A stretch of DNA of 64,000 bases from Corynebacterium ammoniagenes DSM 20306. Lineage in GTDB: Bacteria > Actinomycetota > Actinomycetes > Mycobacteriales > Mycobacteriaceae. The DNA lies in the NCBI RefSeq assembly GCF_001941425.1, contig NZ_CP009244.1:1302001-1366000 (forward strand). The letters are read 5' to 3'. Shown here in pieces: positions 53,765-63,438 of the stretch. The translations under genes and the position numbers were made by a program. Below the pieces are notes generated by a model. It was not told where the DNA came from. It was given only the letters and a program-made list of their open reading frames with translations, and made no database searches. Numbering within the stretch: position 1 is the first letter of the stretch; every line of letters begins with the position of its first letter.

Positions 53765-55492
53765 ATGACTAAAAAAGCGGTATCGGCGCTAGATTCATCG
53801 GCTACACCACCGCACCGCCCGCGTGCGTGGCGCAGCCGGGCTGGTGTAGCAATCCTGGCTGCATCAACAATGCTTTTAACAGCATGTTCCTCCGGCGAGG
53901 AGCAACCAGGCGATCAGGAGCTCGGGCCTGCGGAAAAGAAGGCCTCGGAGTATCCGGGATACCTTGCTAACTCCGAGCTGACTACCGCTAACGCTGGAAC
54001 CGCGTTCGGTACCGCATCCGTGGCATCACAATTGTCAGCGCGCTTATACCCCGGGGCATTCGTCTCTGGTCCCACGGGCCAATTCGTTCCCAATTCAGAT
54101 TTGGTGACCACCGAAGAGTGGATGGAGGGGGACCAGCGCAATGTTTTGTACACGATTGCTGAAGACGCCAACTACTCCGATGGCACGCCGGTAACGTGTG
54201 ATGATTTCTTGCTGTCGTTTACAGCGGGGCAGATGCAGGAATTATTTGGCTCGAATATGCCCATGATGGACCAGGTCGAATCCGTTGCGTGTGCGCCTGA
54301 GAATAAGAAGTTCTTAGTAAAGTTTCAGCCGGGCCAAGGCGGACAGTGGCGGTCCATGTTTGGCCCGGGAACTGTTATGCCAGCGCACAAGATTGCTGAG
54401 CGTGCAGAAATCAGCAGGGAAGAATTGGTCAACGCCTTATATTCCCAGGATCCCAGCCAACTTGGGCGCATCGCCGAAATCTGGCGCTTCGCTTTTGGTC
54501 TAGAGCATTTCACGCCAGAAATGCATGTCTCGTACGGGCCTTTCGCCATCGACAGCGTGGGCGAGCAGGGAGAGGTTCTGCTCAAGCGCAATGAGAACTA
54601 TTACGGGGACCCAGCTGCGCTGGAAAACCTGGTGGTATGGCCAATTGACGCGGATGTAGCAGAAGTAACGCAGCAAGATAACTTGTTGGTTGCTGACGCA
54701 GCAGTGTCTAAGCCCAAGTGGTTTGATAGTGAAACCATGTCAGATGACTTCGAAATTGAAGACGTCGTTGGCGATCTGACAGACTCACTTATCTTTTCTG
54801 ACTCGGGAGTCTTTGAACAGCAGTGGGCACGCCAAGCATTTGCGGCCTGCATCGACCAAAATGAGATTGCAAAGGTCAGCTCCGATGCTTCTGGAGTCGA
54901 TGTCCCGCCGGTATATACCCACGCCGTCAACCACAATGACCCCATGGCGCGAACCTTGTCTTCTGTGACGGAAGAGCACAAAAAGACAGACCTAGAAAAG
55001 GCCGGCCAGCTGTCGGGAATGACCATTCGCATTGGCTATCTCGGCGAAGATGAGCGCCTACAAGCCATGGTTGATTCCATTCGCCAGCAGTGTGAGCCCG
55101 CAGGTATCACCGTGGAGGAAGTATCCGGTGGCAATGTCTCTGCTGCATTCCTTGAGATGGACCCAGAAACCTGGCTTCCCAGCATTGATGCCTTCTTAGG
55201 GCCTATCGATGCGCGCACGCAGTACGGAGTCAACTCCGCGAGCTTGGCGCGCGTTGATGAACTCCGCGATGAAGAACGCCACCTCTGGGAGGACCTGCCA
55301 GGGCTTCCTCTATCCGCAGAGCCACACACCTTCTTTATCTCTCCGCGTTTAGCTAATGCGGTGCCATACACTGGCAGCACAGGCATTGGCTGGAACATGG
55401 ACCGCTGGTATGTCCAAGATGTTCCAGAGTCTGAACAACCATCGGGAGATGATTCAGAGGGGGAGAGCTCTGAAAGTTCTTCGGCCAGTTGA
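53765..55492 (+). CDS. Peptide-type ABC transporter substrate-binding lipoprotein
   Basis: SBP_bac_5 (DppA/OppA-like) family, 575 residues from ATG 53765. Long basic N-terminus, then a lipoprotein signal with lipobox LLTACSS. The domain shows NYSDGTPVTCDDFLLSF near residue 130 and HVSYGPFAIDSVGEQGEVLLKRNENYYG near 260 (shown in parts), as in peptide binders. No permease or ATPase genes adjoin, unlike typical dpp operons; in M. tuberculosis the gene at the same place (Rv2585c) is also an orphan. Ligand not known. GAAGGAG upstream. Confidence 0.88.
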   Translation: MTKKAVSALDSSATPPHRPRAWRSRAGVAILAASTMLLTACSSGEEQPGDQELGPAEKKASEYPGYLANSELTTANAGTAFGTASVASQLSARLYPGAFVSGPTGQFVPNSDLVTTEEWMEGDQRNVLYTIAEDANYSDGTPVTCDDFLLSFTAGQMQELFGSNMPMMDQVESVACAPENKKFLVKFQPGQGGQWRSMFGPGTVMPAHKIAERAEISREELVNALYSQDPSQLGRIAEIWRFAFGLEHFTPEMHVSYGPFAIDSVGEQGEVLLKRNENYYGDPAALENLVVWPIDADVAEVTQQDNLLVADAAVSKPKWFDSETMSDDFEIEDVVGDLTDSLIFSDSGVFEQQWARQAFAACIDQNEIAKVSSDASGVDVPPVYTHAVNHNDPMARTLSSVTEEHKKTDLEKAGQLSGMTIRIGYLGEDERLQAMVDSIRQQCEPAGITVEEVSGGNVSAAFLEMDPETWLPSIDAFLGPIDARTQYGVNSASLARVDELRDEERHLWEDLPGLPLSAEPHTFFISPRLANAVPYTGSTGIGWNMDRWYVQDVPESEQPSGDDSEGESSESSSAS

Positions 55493-55542
55493 TAGTCTGC
55501 TTGTGCAGCATTAAGTCTCTTAAAAGCAATCCAGGAGGCTTC

Positions 55543-55605
55543 ATGCTTTTATTTTGCGCAGACACCCCGCGTTTCCCCTCTCAGAGATTAGGTCCTAAGG
55601 TTTAA
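55543..55605 (+). CDS. Possible 20-codon leader ORF before apt
   Basis: AGGAGG stands 5 nt before an ATG at 55543, the strongest ribosome site in the area. The frame encodes [20 protein letters not shown] and ends at TAA 55603-55605, 4 bp before the apt GTG. It is in a different frame from apt. It may couple translation to apt. Low certainty since it is short. Confidence 0.4.
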   Translation: MLLFCADTPRFPSQRLGPKV

Positions 55606-55609
55606 CACC

Positions 55610-56158
55610 GTGAACTCAAAGTATTCCAATGCCATCGAAGCCATCCAGGATAAAATCCGCTACGTTCAAGACTTCCCGGAAAAGGGTGTGCTCTTTGAAG
55701 ACCTCACTCCGGTCTTAGCGGATGCGGATGCATTTTCCACCGTTATTGATGGCCTCGCAGATGCATGTGAAAAGCTCGGCGCTGACCTAATCGCCGGGTT
55801 GGATGCACGCGGGTTCCTTTTGGGCTCGGCTGCTGCCTACAAATTGGGCACCGGAGTGCTTGCTGTGCGCAAGGCTGGCAAGCTGCCGCCACCAGTTCTG
55901 CACCAGGAGTATTCGCTGGAGTACGGATCAGCAGCGTTGGAGATCCCCGCAGACGGGGCAGTCATTAAGGGCACCAAGATTGCGCTTGTCGATGACGTCT
56001 TGGCCACCGGCGGAACCCTTGCCGGGGCACGCCAGCTCTTGGAAACTGCTGGTGCCGAGGTCGTAGGTGCCGTCGTGGTCTTGGAAGTTGATGGCCTGGG
56101 CGGCCGCGAGAAGTTCGGCGACCTTCCAATTAGTGTGCTGAATGCCACAGCAGATTAA
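55610..56158 (+). CDS. apt: Adenine phosphoribosyltransferase
   Basis: Salvages adenine to AMP using PRPP. 182 residues. [14 protein letters not shown] near the start, [15 protein letters not shown], and the PRPP motif [17 protein letters not shown] near residue 125 are intact. GTG start. Lies directly upstream of the (p)ppGpp synthetase gene, as in many actinobacteria (Rv2584c-Rv2583c). Confidence 0.95.
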   Translation: MNSKYSNAIEAIQDKIRYVQDFPEKGVLFEDLTPVLADADAFSTVIDGLADACEKLGADLIAGLDARGFLLGSAAAYKLGTGVLAVRKAGKLPPPVLHQEYSLEYGSAALEIPADGAVIKGTKIALVDDVLATGGTLAGARQLLETAGAEVVGAVVVLEVDGLGGREKFGDLPISVLNATAD

Positions 56159-56253
56159 GACGCGCTAAACTAGATTCATTAGGATTCGGTATAGGGCCTG
56201 ATGTTTGCATCGAAGCATCGCCAGCCGAAGAAGTAGTGAGTGAAAGGGCGCAC

Positions 56254-58554
56254 ATGACGAACAACAAGTCGACGAAACGCCCAGCCGGAAGTGGCGTTCG
56301 CAGTATGTCAGCCCGCCTTGCGCGCTCGCTGACAGGGGGTCGCGTCAAGGTAAATCCGGTCTTGGATCCGTTGCTGTCTATCCACCGGCAGTTTCATCCT
56401 CGCGCTGATGTTGAGTTGCTCAACAATGCCTATTCGACAGCGGAGACTTTACACGAAGGAGTCTTCCGCAAGTCCGGTGAGCCGTACATCACCCACCCGC
56501 TGGCAGTAGCTACCATTACGGCCGAAATCGGTATGGACACCACCACCGTGGTCGCAGCATTGCTGCACGATACGGTCGAAGATACCGATTACTCGCTGGA
56601 TGATTTAACTGCGGATTTTGGTCCAGAGGTCGCCCGCTTGGTCGACGGGGTGACCAAGCTGGACAAGGTCGCGCTTGGCGCGGCTGCGGAAGCAGAGACA
56701 ATCCGCAAGATGATTGTCGCGATGGCTCATGACCCGCGTGTATTGGTCATCAAGGTTGCCGACCGGTTGCACAATATGCGCACCATGCGCTTCCTTCCGC
56801 CCGAGAAGCAGGCAAAGAAGGCTCGTCAGACTCTCGACGTCATTGCACCCTTGGCACACCGCTTGGGCATGGCAAACGTCAAATGGGAGCTGGAAGACCT
56901 TGCTTTTGCCATCTTGTACCCGAAAAAGTACGACGAAATTGTGCGCATGGTCGCAGACCGAGCGCCCTCGCGTGATCGGGCTCTAGCGGAGATCAAGGAG
57001 CAAGTAAGCTCCGCGCTAAAAGACAATGGCATTGACGCCGAAGTTATGGGCCGGCCAAAGCACTATTGGTCTATTTATCAAAAGATGATCGTGCGTGGCC
57101 GGGACTTTGCAGAAATCTTTGACCTCGTCGGTATTCGTATCCTGGTCGACGATGTCAATAATTGCTACGCCGCCATCGGTGTCGTCCACTCTCTGTTCCA
57201 GGCGCTACCTGGCCGGTTCAAGGACTATATTTCCGCTCCACGGTTTGGTGTGTATCAGTCTTTGCACACCACGGTGATTGCTGGCGAATCCACTCTGGAA
57301 GTGCAAGTACGTACGCACGAGATGCACTACAACGCCGAATTCGGCGTGGCTGCTCACTGGCGCTACAAGGAAATGAAGGGCAAAAACTCCGGCAATAGCG
57401 AAGAGATCGATCAGATGGCGTGGATGCGCCAGCTGCTGGACTGGCAAAAAGAAGCTGCGGATCCCAATGAGTTTTTGGACTCGCTGCGCTATGGCCTGAC
57501 CTCCCAGCAGATCTTTGCATTCACGCCCAAAGGTGATGTCGTCACGCTGCCTGCCGGTTCAACTCCCGTGGATTTCGCGTATGCAGTCCATACTGAGGTT
57601 GGCCACCGCTGTATCGGCGCGAAGGTCAACGGCAAGCTGGTGGCTTTGGAATCGGAGCTGAAATCCGGTGACAAGGTAGAAATCTTTACCTCCAAAGATG
57701 CCAACGCCGGCCCATCCCGCGACTGGCAGGAATTTTTGGTCTCGCCACGCGCTAAGGCCAAGGTGCGCCAGTGGTTTGCCAAGGAACGCCGTGAAGAGCA
57801 CTTGGAAGCTGGCCGTGATGCGCTAGCGTCCGAGGTACAGCGCGGTGGTTTGCCCATGCACCGCCTATTTACTGCAACGTCAATGAAGCAGGTGGCGGAA
57901 CAGCTGCATTTCGACGATGTCGATTCTCTGTACACCGCGATTGGTGCAGGGCATGTCTCTGCTCAGCATGTTGCTAACCAGCTCATGGCGCTGTTTGGAG
58001 ACCAAGAAGACGCTGTCGATGCATTGGCGTCTCGCACTCCGTTGTCGGAGCTGGAAAGCTCGCGTGCGAAGCAAAGGCAACAAACTGCGGATTCCAGCAG
58101 CGGCACCGGCATTTTGGTCGAAGGTAGCCCAGACATCCTGGCTAAGCTCGCGAAGTGTTGTCAGCCCGTCCCCGGAGACGAGATTTTCGGCTTTGTCACT
58201 CGTGGCGGTGGCGTGTCGGTGCACCGAGCCGATTGCACCAATGCGGAAAAGCTCAAGAGCGAGCCGGAACGCATGATGCAGGTCGAATGGGAGCAGGGCA
58301 AGTCTTCCTCGGGTGCCTTTGCTGCGACCCTGCAACTAGAAGCGCTGGATCGTCAAGGCCTGCTCTTTGAGGTTACGAAGGTGTTTACCGAGGCGAAGCT
58401 GAACGTGTTATCGATGAGTTCGGTCAGGGGAGAAGACCATATTGCGACCTTGCAATTTACCTTCTCCGTATCGGATACGAAGCAGCTCGGTTCGCTGATG
58501 ACGACGCTGCGTAACACTGAAGGCGTCTTTGATGTCTACCGCGTCACCGCCTAA
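56254..58554 (+). CDS. rel: Bifunctional (p)ppGpp synthetase/hydrolase Rel
   Basis: Stringent response enzyme, 766 residues. HD hydrolase (about 60-200) with YITHPLAVA and [10 protein letters not shown]; synthetase (about 240-380) with [11 protein letters not shown] and [14 protein letters not shown] (about 415-475) with [22 protein letters not shown]-terminal helical and zinc-type [17 protein letters not shown] region; ACT domain at the end. GTG 56236 lies upstream but AAAGGG 5 nt before ATG 56254 decides the start. Single long Rel as usual in Actinobacteria. Confidence 0.96.
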   Translation: MTNNKSTKRPAGSGVRSMSARLARSLTGGRVKVNPVLDPLLSIHRQFHPRADVELLNNAYSTAETLHEGVFRKSGEPYITHPLAVATITAEIGMDTTTVVAALLHDTVEDTDYSLDDLTADFGPEVARLVDGVTKLDKVALGAAAEAETIRKMIVAMAHDPRVLVIKVADRLHNMRTMRFLPPEKQAKKARQTLDVIAPLAHRLGMANVKWELEDLAFAILYPKKYDEIVRMVADRAPSRDRALAEIKEQVSSALKDNGIDAEVMGRPKHYWSIYQKMIVRGRDFAEIFDLVGIRILVDDVNNCYAAIGVVHSLFQALPGRFKDYISAPRFGVYQSLHTTVIAGESTLEVQVRTHEMHYNAEFGVAAHWRYKEMKGKNSGNSEEIDQMAWMRQLLDWQKEAADPNEFLDSLRYGLTSQQIFAFTPKGDVVTLPAGSTPVDFAYAVHTEVGHRCIGAKVNGKLVALESELKSGDKVEIFTSKDANAGPSRDWQEFLVSPRAKAKVRQWFAKERREEHLEAGRDALASEVQRGGLPMHRLFTATSMKQVAEQLHFDDVDSLYTAIGAGHVSAQHVANQLMALFGDQEDAVDALASRTPLSELESSRAKQRQQTADSSSGTGILVEGSPDILAKLAKCCQPVPGDEIFGFVTRGGGVSVHRADCTNAEKLKSEPERMMQVEWEQGKSSSGAFAATLQLEALDRQGLLFEVTKVFTEAKLNVLSMSSVRGEDHIATLQFTFSVSDTKQLGSLMTTLRNTEGVFDVYRVTA

Positions 58555-58725
58555 AAAGGGGTAGTAATACCCCCGCGGGGTGGCAGGTAGATGACGACTC
58601 GGTGAACTGTTTCAATCTGTGAGGTAAAAGCACAGGTGGGGCTGAAAAGTTGGGCTGCCGAGTTGTTTTAAAGGCGATATAAAGACTCCTGTAAGTAAAC
58701 TCTTATTATTCTCACAGGAGAACTC

Positions 58726-60825
58726 GTGTCTAAGTTCCGTCGTTTCGGCCGTCTACTCGCCGCAACCACCGTTTCCGCCACCCTTGTAGTTGGCGCCCCA
58801 GTGGCCTTGGCTCAAGAAGGTAATGTTGTTGATTTCTCGGTCACCAATATCACTGACTTCCATGGTCACCTTTCCGCTCAAGAACTGCAGGATAATCCTG
58901 CTGATTCCGAAATGGGTGCAGCCAAGCTGAAGGCACTGATTGACTACGTCAATCAAGACCAGGAATACGTCATGACCACCTCCGGCGATAACGTAGGCGG
59001 CAGTGCATTCGTCTCCGCTATTGCAGACGACGCGCCAACCTTGGACATCCTCAACATGCTTGGTGTGCAGGCCTCGGCTGCCGGTAACCATGAATTTGAT
59101 AAGGGTTACCAGGATCTGACCGGTCGCATTGCGGAAGCGTCAGATTATCCAATCCTGGGCGCCAATGTGACCCTGAATGGTCGGCCTTTATTGGATGCCT
59201 CTGAGGTCGTTGAAGTGGACGGCGTCAAAGTTGGTTTTGTCGGCACGGTAACAACCTTGACCAAAGATAAGGTTTCTCCCTCTGCGGTTGAAGGCGTGGA
59301 GTTCTCCGATCCAGTTGAGGCTACTAACCGTGAAGCAGACCGATTGACCGAATCTGGTGAAGCCGATGTTGTTGTCGCGCTGATGCACGAAGACGCTGAG
59401 CAATACGCTGCTGGTTTTAACGAGAACGTGGATATCCTCTTTGGCGGCGATTCCCACCAGCGCAGCAGCGGGGAAGTGCCACGTGAAGGAGCGCTACCGC
59501 TGTATTGGGCGCAGGGACATGAGTACGGCAAGGTCTTGCAGGATGCGGACATCTCCTTTAACAAGGACACGGGCGAAATCGAGTCGATTGATATCACTCA
59601 GTATGACCGCAGCATGCCCGAGGTCGAAGCACTGGAACCAGATGCTGAAGTAGCAGCGCGAGTAGCTGCTGCGGAAGCAACCGCGGAAGAGCTCGGTGCT
59701 GAGGTCGTTGGGCACATGGACCGAGCGACCTACCGTGGCCAAGACGAAGGCGCGGGCTCTGGTTCTAACCGTGGCGTTGAATCTACGTTGAACTCTCTGA
59801 TCGCGGATGCCAACCGCGCTTCGGTGGAAAAGCAGGTAGGCGCCACGATTGACTTAGGCATCATGAATGCTGGTGGCGTCCGTGCAGACCTTCCTGCAGG
59901 CGACGTTACTTTCCAAGACGTGTTGACCGTTCAGCCCTTCGGTAACTCCATTGCCTATGGCACGCTAGCGGGCCAGGACATCTTGGATGCTCTGGAAGCA
60001 CAGTGGCAGCCTGGCAATTCTCGTCCACGCTTGGCCCTCGGATTGTCGGCAGGCTTTGAGTATGCCTATGACCCAACGGCTGAACAGGGCCAGCGCGTTC
60101 TTTCTGCCACTCTGGATGGGGAAGAAATCGATCCGGCTGGAGAGTACACCGTGGCAACGTCCACCTTCCTCTTCGACGGTGGCGACAGCTTCCAGTCCCT
60201 AGCGAATGTCCAAAACCTCACTGATGTGGGCTACATGGACTACTCGGTGCTCAATGATTACATTGCGGATGGAGCTGAGGTTCAGGAAGGCCAGTCCGAT
60301 ATTGGTATCACGACCGAGGGAACGCTGGCTGCAGGCGAGGACGTGACGTTTAACCTCACCTCGCTGAACTACACCATGGCAGAAGATCCACAGGCGACTA
60401 CTGCAACCGTCAAGGTGGGAGACATTGAGGAAACCGCTGCGATCGACACTGCTTGGAATGCCGACGAAGATGGCCAGAAAAATGAGTTTGGTCGCGCCAC
60501 AGTCGAATTGACCCTGCCCGACAATGTTTCGGAAAATGATCTTGTCACTGTTTCCACCGACGCTGGCACTGAGGTCACCGTGCCACTGAGCGCATTGGAC
60601 GGCGAAGGCGCCCCGGTAGGTGACGGTAATACCGGAACGTCCTCCGGCACCTCCCAGGGCTCGTCTGCTGCGGCTGGCATCGCTGGAGTATTAGCAGCAA
60701 TCGCTGGTATCGCGGCGTTTGTTGGCCTAAGCGGACAGTTTGATCAGTTTGTTCCTGCGAATTTGCAGCGTGCCCTCGATGATCTGCGTCGTCAGATTGA
60801 TCAGCTCAACCCCATCAAATTCTAA
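58726..60825 (+). CDS. Secreted 5'-nucleotidase/metallophosphatase (UshA-like)
   Basis: 699 residues. Sec signal peptide (RLLAATTVSATLVVGAPVALAQ). Metallophosphoesterase domain begins NITDFHGHL and has SAAGNHEFDKG near residue 130 and FGGDSHQRSSG near 240; the nucleotidase C-terminal domain has MNAGGVRADLPAGDVTFQDV and QPFGNS. Near the end a Gly/Ser linker and a hydrophobic segment (IAGVLAAIAGIAAFVGL) followed by a helix may anchor it in the membrane or outer layer. Corynebacterial UshA releases phosphate from nucleotides. GTG start with AGGAG. Phosphate control cannot be judged. Confidence 0.9.
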   Translation: MSKFRRFGRLLAATTVSATLVVGAPVALAQEGNVVDFSVTNITDFHGHLSAQELQDNPADSEMGAAKLKALIDYVNQDQEYVMTTSGDNVGGSAFVSAIADDAPTLDILNMLGVQASAAGNHEFDKGYQDLTGRIAEASDYPILGANVTLNGRPLLDASEVVEVDGVKVGFVGTVTTLTKDKVSPSAVEGVEFSDPVEATNREADRLTESGEADVVVALMHEDAEQYAAGFNENVDILFGGDSHQRSSGEVPREGALPLYWAQGHEYGKVLQDADISFNKDTGEIESIDITQYDRSMPEVEALEPDAEVAARVAAAEATAEELGAEVVGHMDRATYRGQDEGAGSGSNRGVESTLNSLIADANRASVEKQVGATIDLGIMNAGGVRADLPAGDVTFQDVLTVQPFGNSIAYGTLAGQDILDALEAQWQPGNSRPRLALGLSAGFEYAYDPTAEQGQRVLSATLDGEEIDPAGEYTVATSTFLFDGGDSFQSLANVQNLTDVGYMDYSVLNDYIADGAEVQEGQSDIGITTEGTLAAGEDVTFNLTSLNYTMAEDPQATTATVKVGDIEETAAIDTAWNADEDGQKNEFGRATVELTLPDNVSENDLVTVSTDAGTEVTVPLSALDGEGAPVGDGNTGTSSGTSQGSSAAAGIAGVLAAIAGIAAFVGLSGQFDQFVPANLQRALDDLRRQIDQLNPIKF

Positions 60826-60879
60826 AATCACGATATGACAAAGACGGCGCGTAGCTAATCAAAGTACGCGCTGTTTACG

Positions 60880-60920
60880 GGCGGGTGGATCTTCCTTACC
60901 AGGGGAGAACCACCCGCCTT
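60880..60920 (+). terminator. Probable terminator after nucleotidase gene
   Basis: GGCGGGTGG and CCACCCGCC form a 9-bp stem around a long 21-nt loop, with only TT following. Weaker than the others. Confidence 0.5.
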
Positions 60921-60951
60921 AGGTCTGTGTCCAGCTGGTAGGGTAGATAGC

Positions 60952-61536
60952 GTGAGTTGGACAGATGCGATTATGGACCAGGCCCGACAACAGCTTTATA
61001 TCGACCCAGCCCGCATTCCCATCGTCATTCTCGCGGCTGTAGCGATTTACCTAGTCTTCTTAATGCTAGTAAAGATCTTCGGCTCGCGCGTCCTTGCATC
61101 GATGTCAGCGTCTGATGCCGTCGTCATCATCATGTTCGGCGCTGTGGCCGGTCGCGTACTGATAGGACATCCGCCGACGCTTGCAACGGGCATCATCGGT
61201 CTTGCTACCTTGATGGCGCTGCAAGCATTCTTCGGCCTTCTCCGCGAAAAGATTGGGATCGGCCATATCATTGACCGCGATCCGATCTTGTTGATGTTTG
61301 ACGGAACCATTGTCAGCAACGGTCTGCGAAAGTCTCACTTTTCCTACGATGATGTCCGAACTTCGATCCGCAATGCCGGCCTCGGAAGCTTCACACAAGT
61401 ACAAGCAATGATCCTCGAGCCCTCCGGCGATGTCTCTATTATCCGTGTCGGTACGAAACTCGACCCGGAGATCTTGCAAGATGTACGCGGAGCTCAAGAA
61501 CTTCTACAAGCACCCAAGCAGGAACCGCACCCTTAG
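60952..61536 (+). CDS. DUF421 (YetF-like) membrane protein
   Basis: 194 residues: three membrane helices in the first 90 residues, with KIFGSRVLASMSASDAVVIIMFGAVAGR near the second (parts), then the conserved cytoplasmic DUF421 domain with REKIGIGHIIDRDPILLMFDG and a C-terminal EPSGDVSIIR. GTG 60952 is 7 nt after TAGGGT, so a leaderless transcript is likely. Function of the family is unclear; in Bacillus the relatives have roles in spores. Confidence 0.85.
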   Translation: MSWTDAIMDQARQQLYIDPARIPIVILAAVAIYLVFLMLVKIFGSRVLASMSASDAVVIIMFGAVAGRVLIGHPPTLATGIIGLATLMALQAFFGLLREKIGIGHIIDRDPILLMFDGTIVSNGLRKSHFSYDDVRTSIRNAGLGSFTQVQAMILEPSGDVSIIRVGTKLDPEILQDVRGAQELLQAPKQEPHP

Positions 61537-61657
61537 ACCCTGCGCCGCTAATGTGCGGAATCTTTTACCTTTGTGAGGTTGGAATTCGCGTTCTCCGCTG
61601 GCTGGGACAGGGACAATGGCCAAGTGATTTTCATGTTGCGGGCCCTTAAAAACGAGA

Positions 61658-61689
61658 AAAGCTGCCATGGGCAATGCCCGGGCAGCTTT
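61658..61689 (-). terminator. Terminator of the small secreted protein gene
   Basis: AAAGCTGCC and GGCAGCTTT form a 9-bp stem, with further pairing of GGGC/GCCC in the loop. On the minus strand it ends with TTTTCTCG; it can also serve the DUF421 gene. Confidence 0.75.
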
Positions 61690-61704
61690 ATCAGTACCTA
61701 AAGA

Positions 61705-62085
61705 TTATTTAAGGTACTTACCAGCGAAGGAGAATACTGCTCCCAATGCGCCGACGATAGCGGTGAAGACGGAGATCCATGCGGTAATCTCGCCGGCATC
61801 CAAGCCTTCGGAGGAACTCTTCTCTTCTTCCTTGTTTTCGCCTTCGCCGTCGTTGCCTTCAGGGTTTTCGGCGTCGGTTGCGTCTTCGCCGTCCTTGTTC
61901 TCTTCAGGGTCGGCCTTCTTCTCGTCTTTAGACGAGTTGCCGAATGAGCTGCCCTGGAAGAGGTCGCCAACGCTGGAGGTTGAATTCTTTGGTGCTTCTT
62001 CAGCGGATGCGACGGAGGTGCCTGCGAAGGCTACTGCTACTGCGGTGGCGCCGGCAACAAGTGCCTTGCGGGGGAAAAGCTTCAT
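61705..62085 (-). CDS. Small secreted protein, acidic with hydrophobic C-terminus
   Basis: 126 residues. Clear Sec signal peptide (RKALVAGATAVAVAFAGTSVASA) with AxA cleavage. Mature part: SSVGDLFQGSSFGNSS, a Glu/Asp/Asn-rich stretch of about 45 residues, then LDAGEITAWISVFTAIVGALGAVFSFAGKYLK (shown here as positions ~95-126), which could form a membrane helix or pore-like amphipathic segment. Strong promoter (TTGCAG-17-TATTAT) and GAAGGA ribosome site indicate high expression. I do not recognise a family; small exported proteins of this layout occur in the corynebacterial envelope. Confidence 0.75.
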   Translation of the reverse strand: MKLFPRKALVAGATAVAVAFAGTSVASAEEAPKNSTSSVGDLFQGSSFGNSSKDEKKADPEENKDGEDATDAENPEGNDGEGENKEEEKSSSEGLDAGEITAWISVFTAIVGALGAVFSFAGKYLK

Positions 62086-62127
62086 GATGAAATCCTTCAG
62101 AGGGGTGAAAGTTCGATAGACGTCCTG

Positions 62128-62156
62128 ATAATATCCCGGCGTTCAGGCTTCTGCAA
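62128..62156 (-). promoter_or_regulatory. Promoter of the small secreted protein gene
   Basis: On the minus strand TTGCAG (62156-62151), 17-nt spacer, TATTAT (62133-62128). Transcript would start near 62121, about 36 nt before the ATG. Clearest SigA-type promoter in the window. Confidence 0.65.
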
Positions 62157-62274
62157 CAAAACTCAAAGGTTTTATCAAGAGTGTGATTTGCCACATAAAC
62201 GCGTGGGGCGCATGTGAAAGTTGACTGGTAGTGGAACTAATTGGTGAAGAATGAAACTACTGAGGGGGTGAATG

Positions 62275-62306
62275 AAAAATCTCCGTTGGGGGAGTCCAAC
62301 GGAGAT
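62275..62306 (-). terminator. Terminator after the cyclophilin gene
   Basis: ATCTCCGTTGG and CCAACGGAGAT form an 11-bp stem with a 6-nt loop; on the minus strand ATTTTTC follows. About 40 bp past the stop. Confidence 0.9.
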
Positions 62307-62345
62307 CTTCAGAGAAGCTATTGTGACGGTGTGTGGCTCTAAGCC

Positions 62346-63197
62346 TTAGACAACGGTCGCGGATTCAATGCGAACTTCTTCGGCAGGAGCGCCGTCGGCG
62401 CCGCCGCCTTCAACGCCCTTTTCAGCAATGGCATCGAGAGTTTCCAAGCCTTCATCGGTGATGTTGCCGAAGTAGGTGTAATCAGGAGCCAGGGTGGAAT
62501 CAGCGTAGTTCAAGAAGAACTGCGAACCGTTGGTATCAGCGCCGGCATTGGCCATGGCGATAGAACCGCGTGGGTAGATGGTTTGAACAGCGGTGTCGTC
62601 CATCTCATCGGTGGGGTACTCGTTGGCGAACTGGAAGCCAGGTCCGCCGGAGCCAGAACCGGTTGGGTCACCACACTGCAGCACAGCAAGGCCGCCGGTG
62701 GTCATACGGTGACAGATGGTGTCGTTGTAGTAGCCCTGATCAACCAAATCAGTAATGGCGTTGACCGTACAAGGTGCCAGCGAGCGGTCTAATTCCATAG
62801 GGATTTCGCCCTGGTTGGTCGCCAAGTTCACGGTAACCGTGCCTTCATTGGAGATATCGTCACCGTTAGGTACGGTGGCATCCTTAGCTGCTTCGCCGGA
62901 TTCGTTGTACTCACACTGCACGGTAGGCTCCAGTGGTGTTTCACGCTGGCCAGCAAGAGTGATTGCTTCCTGCTCTTCAGGCGGAGTATCCGTCTCCGTG
63001 GCGTCTTCAGCGACAACGTCTTCCTCGCCGCTTTGGGTGGCGAAGTAGGTGATGCCACCGCCGATGATCAAAATGGCGAAGACAGAGGCAATAACAACGC
63101 CAAACGGGCGCGCCTTTTCTTTGCGGTCGCGAGCTTTAATCTCACGCTCGAGATGGGTGAGGGCTTCTTCGCCACGCTTTTTATTACTACTAGTCAC
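62346..63197 (-). CDS. Membrane-anchored peptidyl-prolyl cis-trans isomerase (cyclophilin)
   Basis: 283 residues. Basic cytoplasmic start (HLEREIKARDRKEKARPFG), one helix (VVIASVFAILIIGGGITYFA), a Glu/Thr/Pro spacer, then the cyclophilin domain outside: ITDLVDQGYYNDTICHRMTTGGLAVLQCGDPTGSG (parts), GSIAMANAGADTNGSQFFLNY, the FGNITDEGLETLDAI end. Arg of the FHR motif appears as CHR. The GTG start has AAGGACC upstream. In M. tuberculosis Rv2582 at this place is alike. Folding of exported proteins is the expected job. Confidence 0.93.
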   Translation of the reverse strand: MTSSNKKRGEEALTHLEREIKARDRKEKARPFGVVIASVFAILIIGGGITYFATQSGEEDVVAEDATETDTPPEEQEAITLAGQRETPLEPTVQCEYNESGEAAKDATVPNGDDISNEGTVTVNLATNQGEIPMELDRSLAPCTVNAITDLVDQGYYNDTICHRMTTGGLAVLQCGDPTGSGSGGPGFQFANEYPTDEMDDTAVQTIYPRGSIAMANAGADTNGSQFFLNYADSTLAPDYTYFGNITDEGLETLDAIAEKGVEGGGADGAPAEEVRIESATVV

Positions 63198-63363
63198 CGG
63201 GTGGTCCTTAGCTAGTGGTTGAACAGGTGCAACTGACGCAGAAATTCCTCACTCCATCGACGGGAAAGTGCCATGATGTGCAAGATAATCTGCGCCAAGT
63301 ATCTCGCACTGATTCTAGCGTGAACCCACCTGGCTAGTTGAAACACCCCGGGGCATGGCGGGA

Positions 63364-63376
63364 AGTCACCGTGACT
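63364..63376. promoter_or_regulatory. 13-bp palindrome upstream of tpx
   Basis: AGTCAC-C-GTGACT, a perfect dyad 50 bp ahead of the tpx -10 (TATCGT, 63426-63431). Possible operator for a redox regulator; unknown protein. Confidence 0.35.
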
Positions 63377-63438
63377 ATTTGTGGGGAGAGAAAAATAGTT
63401 GATGGCGAGGAAGTAAAAACGCCAGTATCGTTTGTGGC

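Noticed and set aside
58558..58573. Hairpin GGGGTA-GTAA-TACCCC after rel
   Set aside because: Short 6-bp stem and no T run; not supported as a terminator.
58600..58726. PhoR box upstream of the nucleotidase gene
   Set aside because: TGTGAGG-like and GGTGAAC-like words occur, but spacing (17) does not fit the 11-bp period of the direct repeats known for PhoR.
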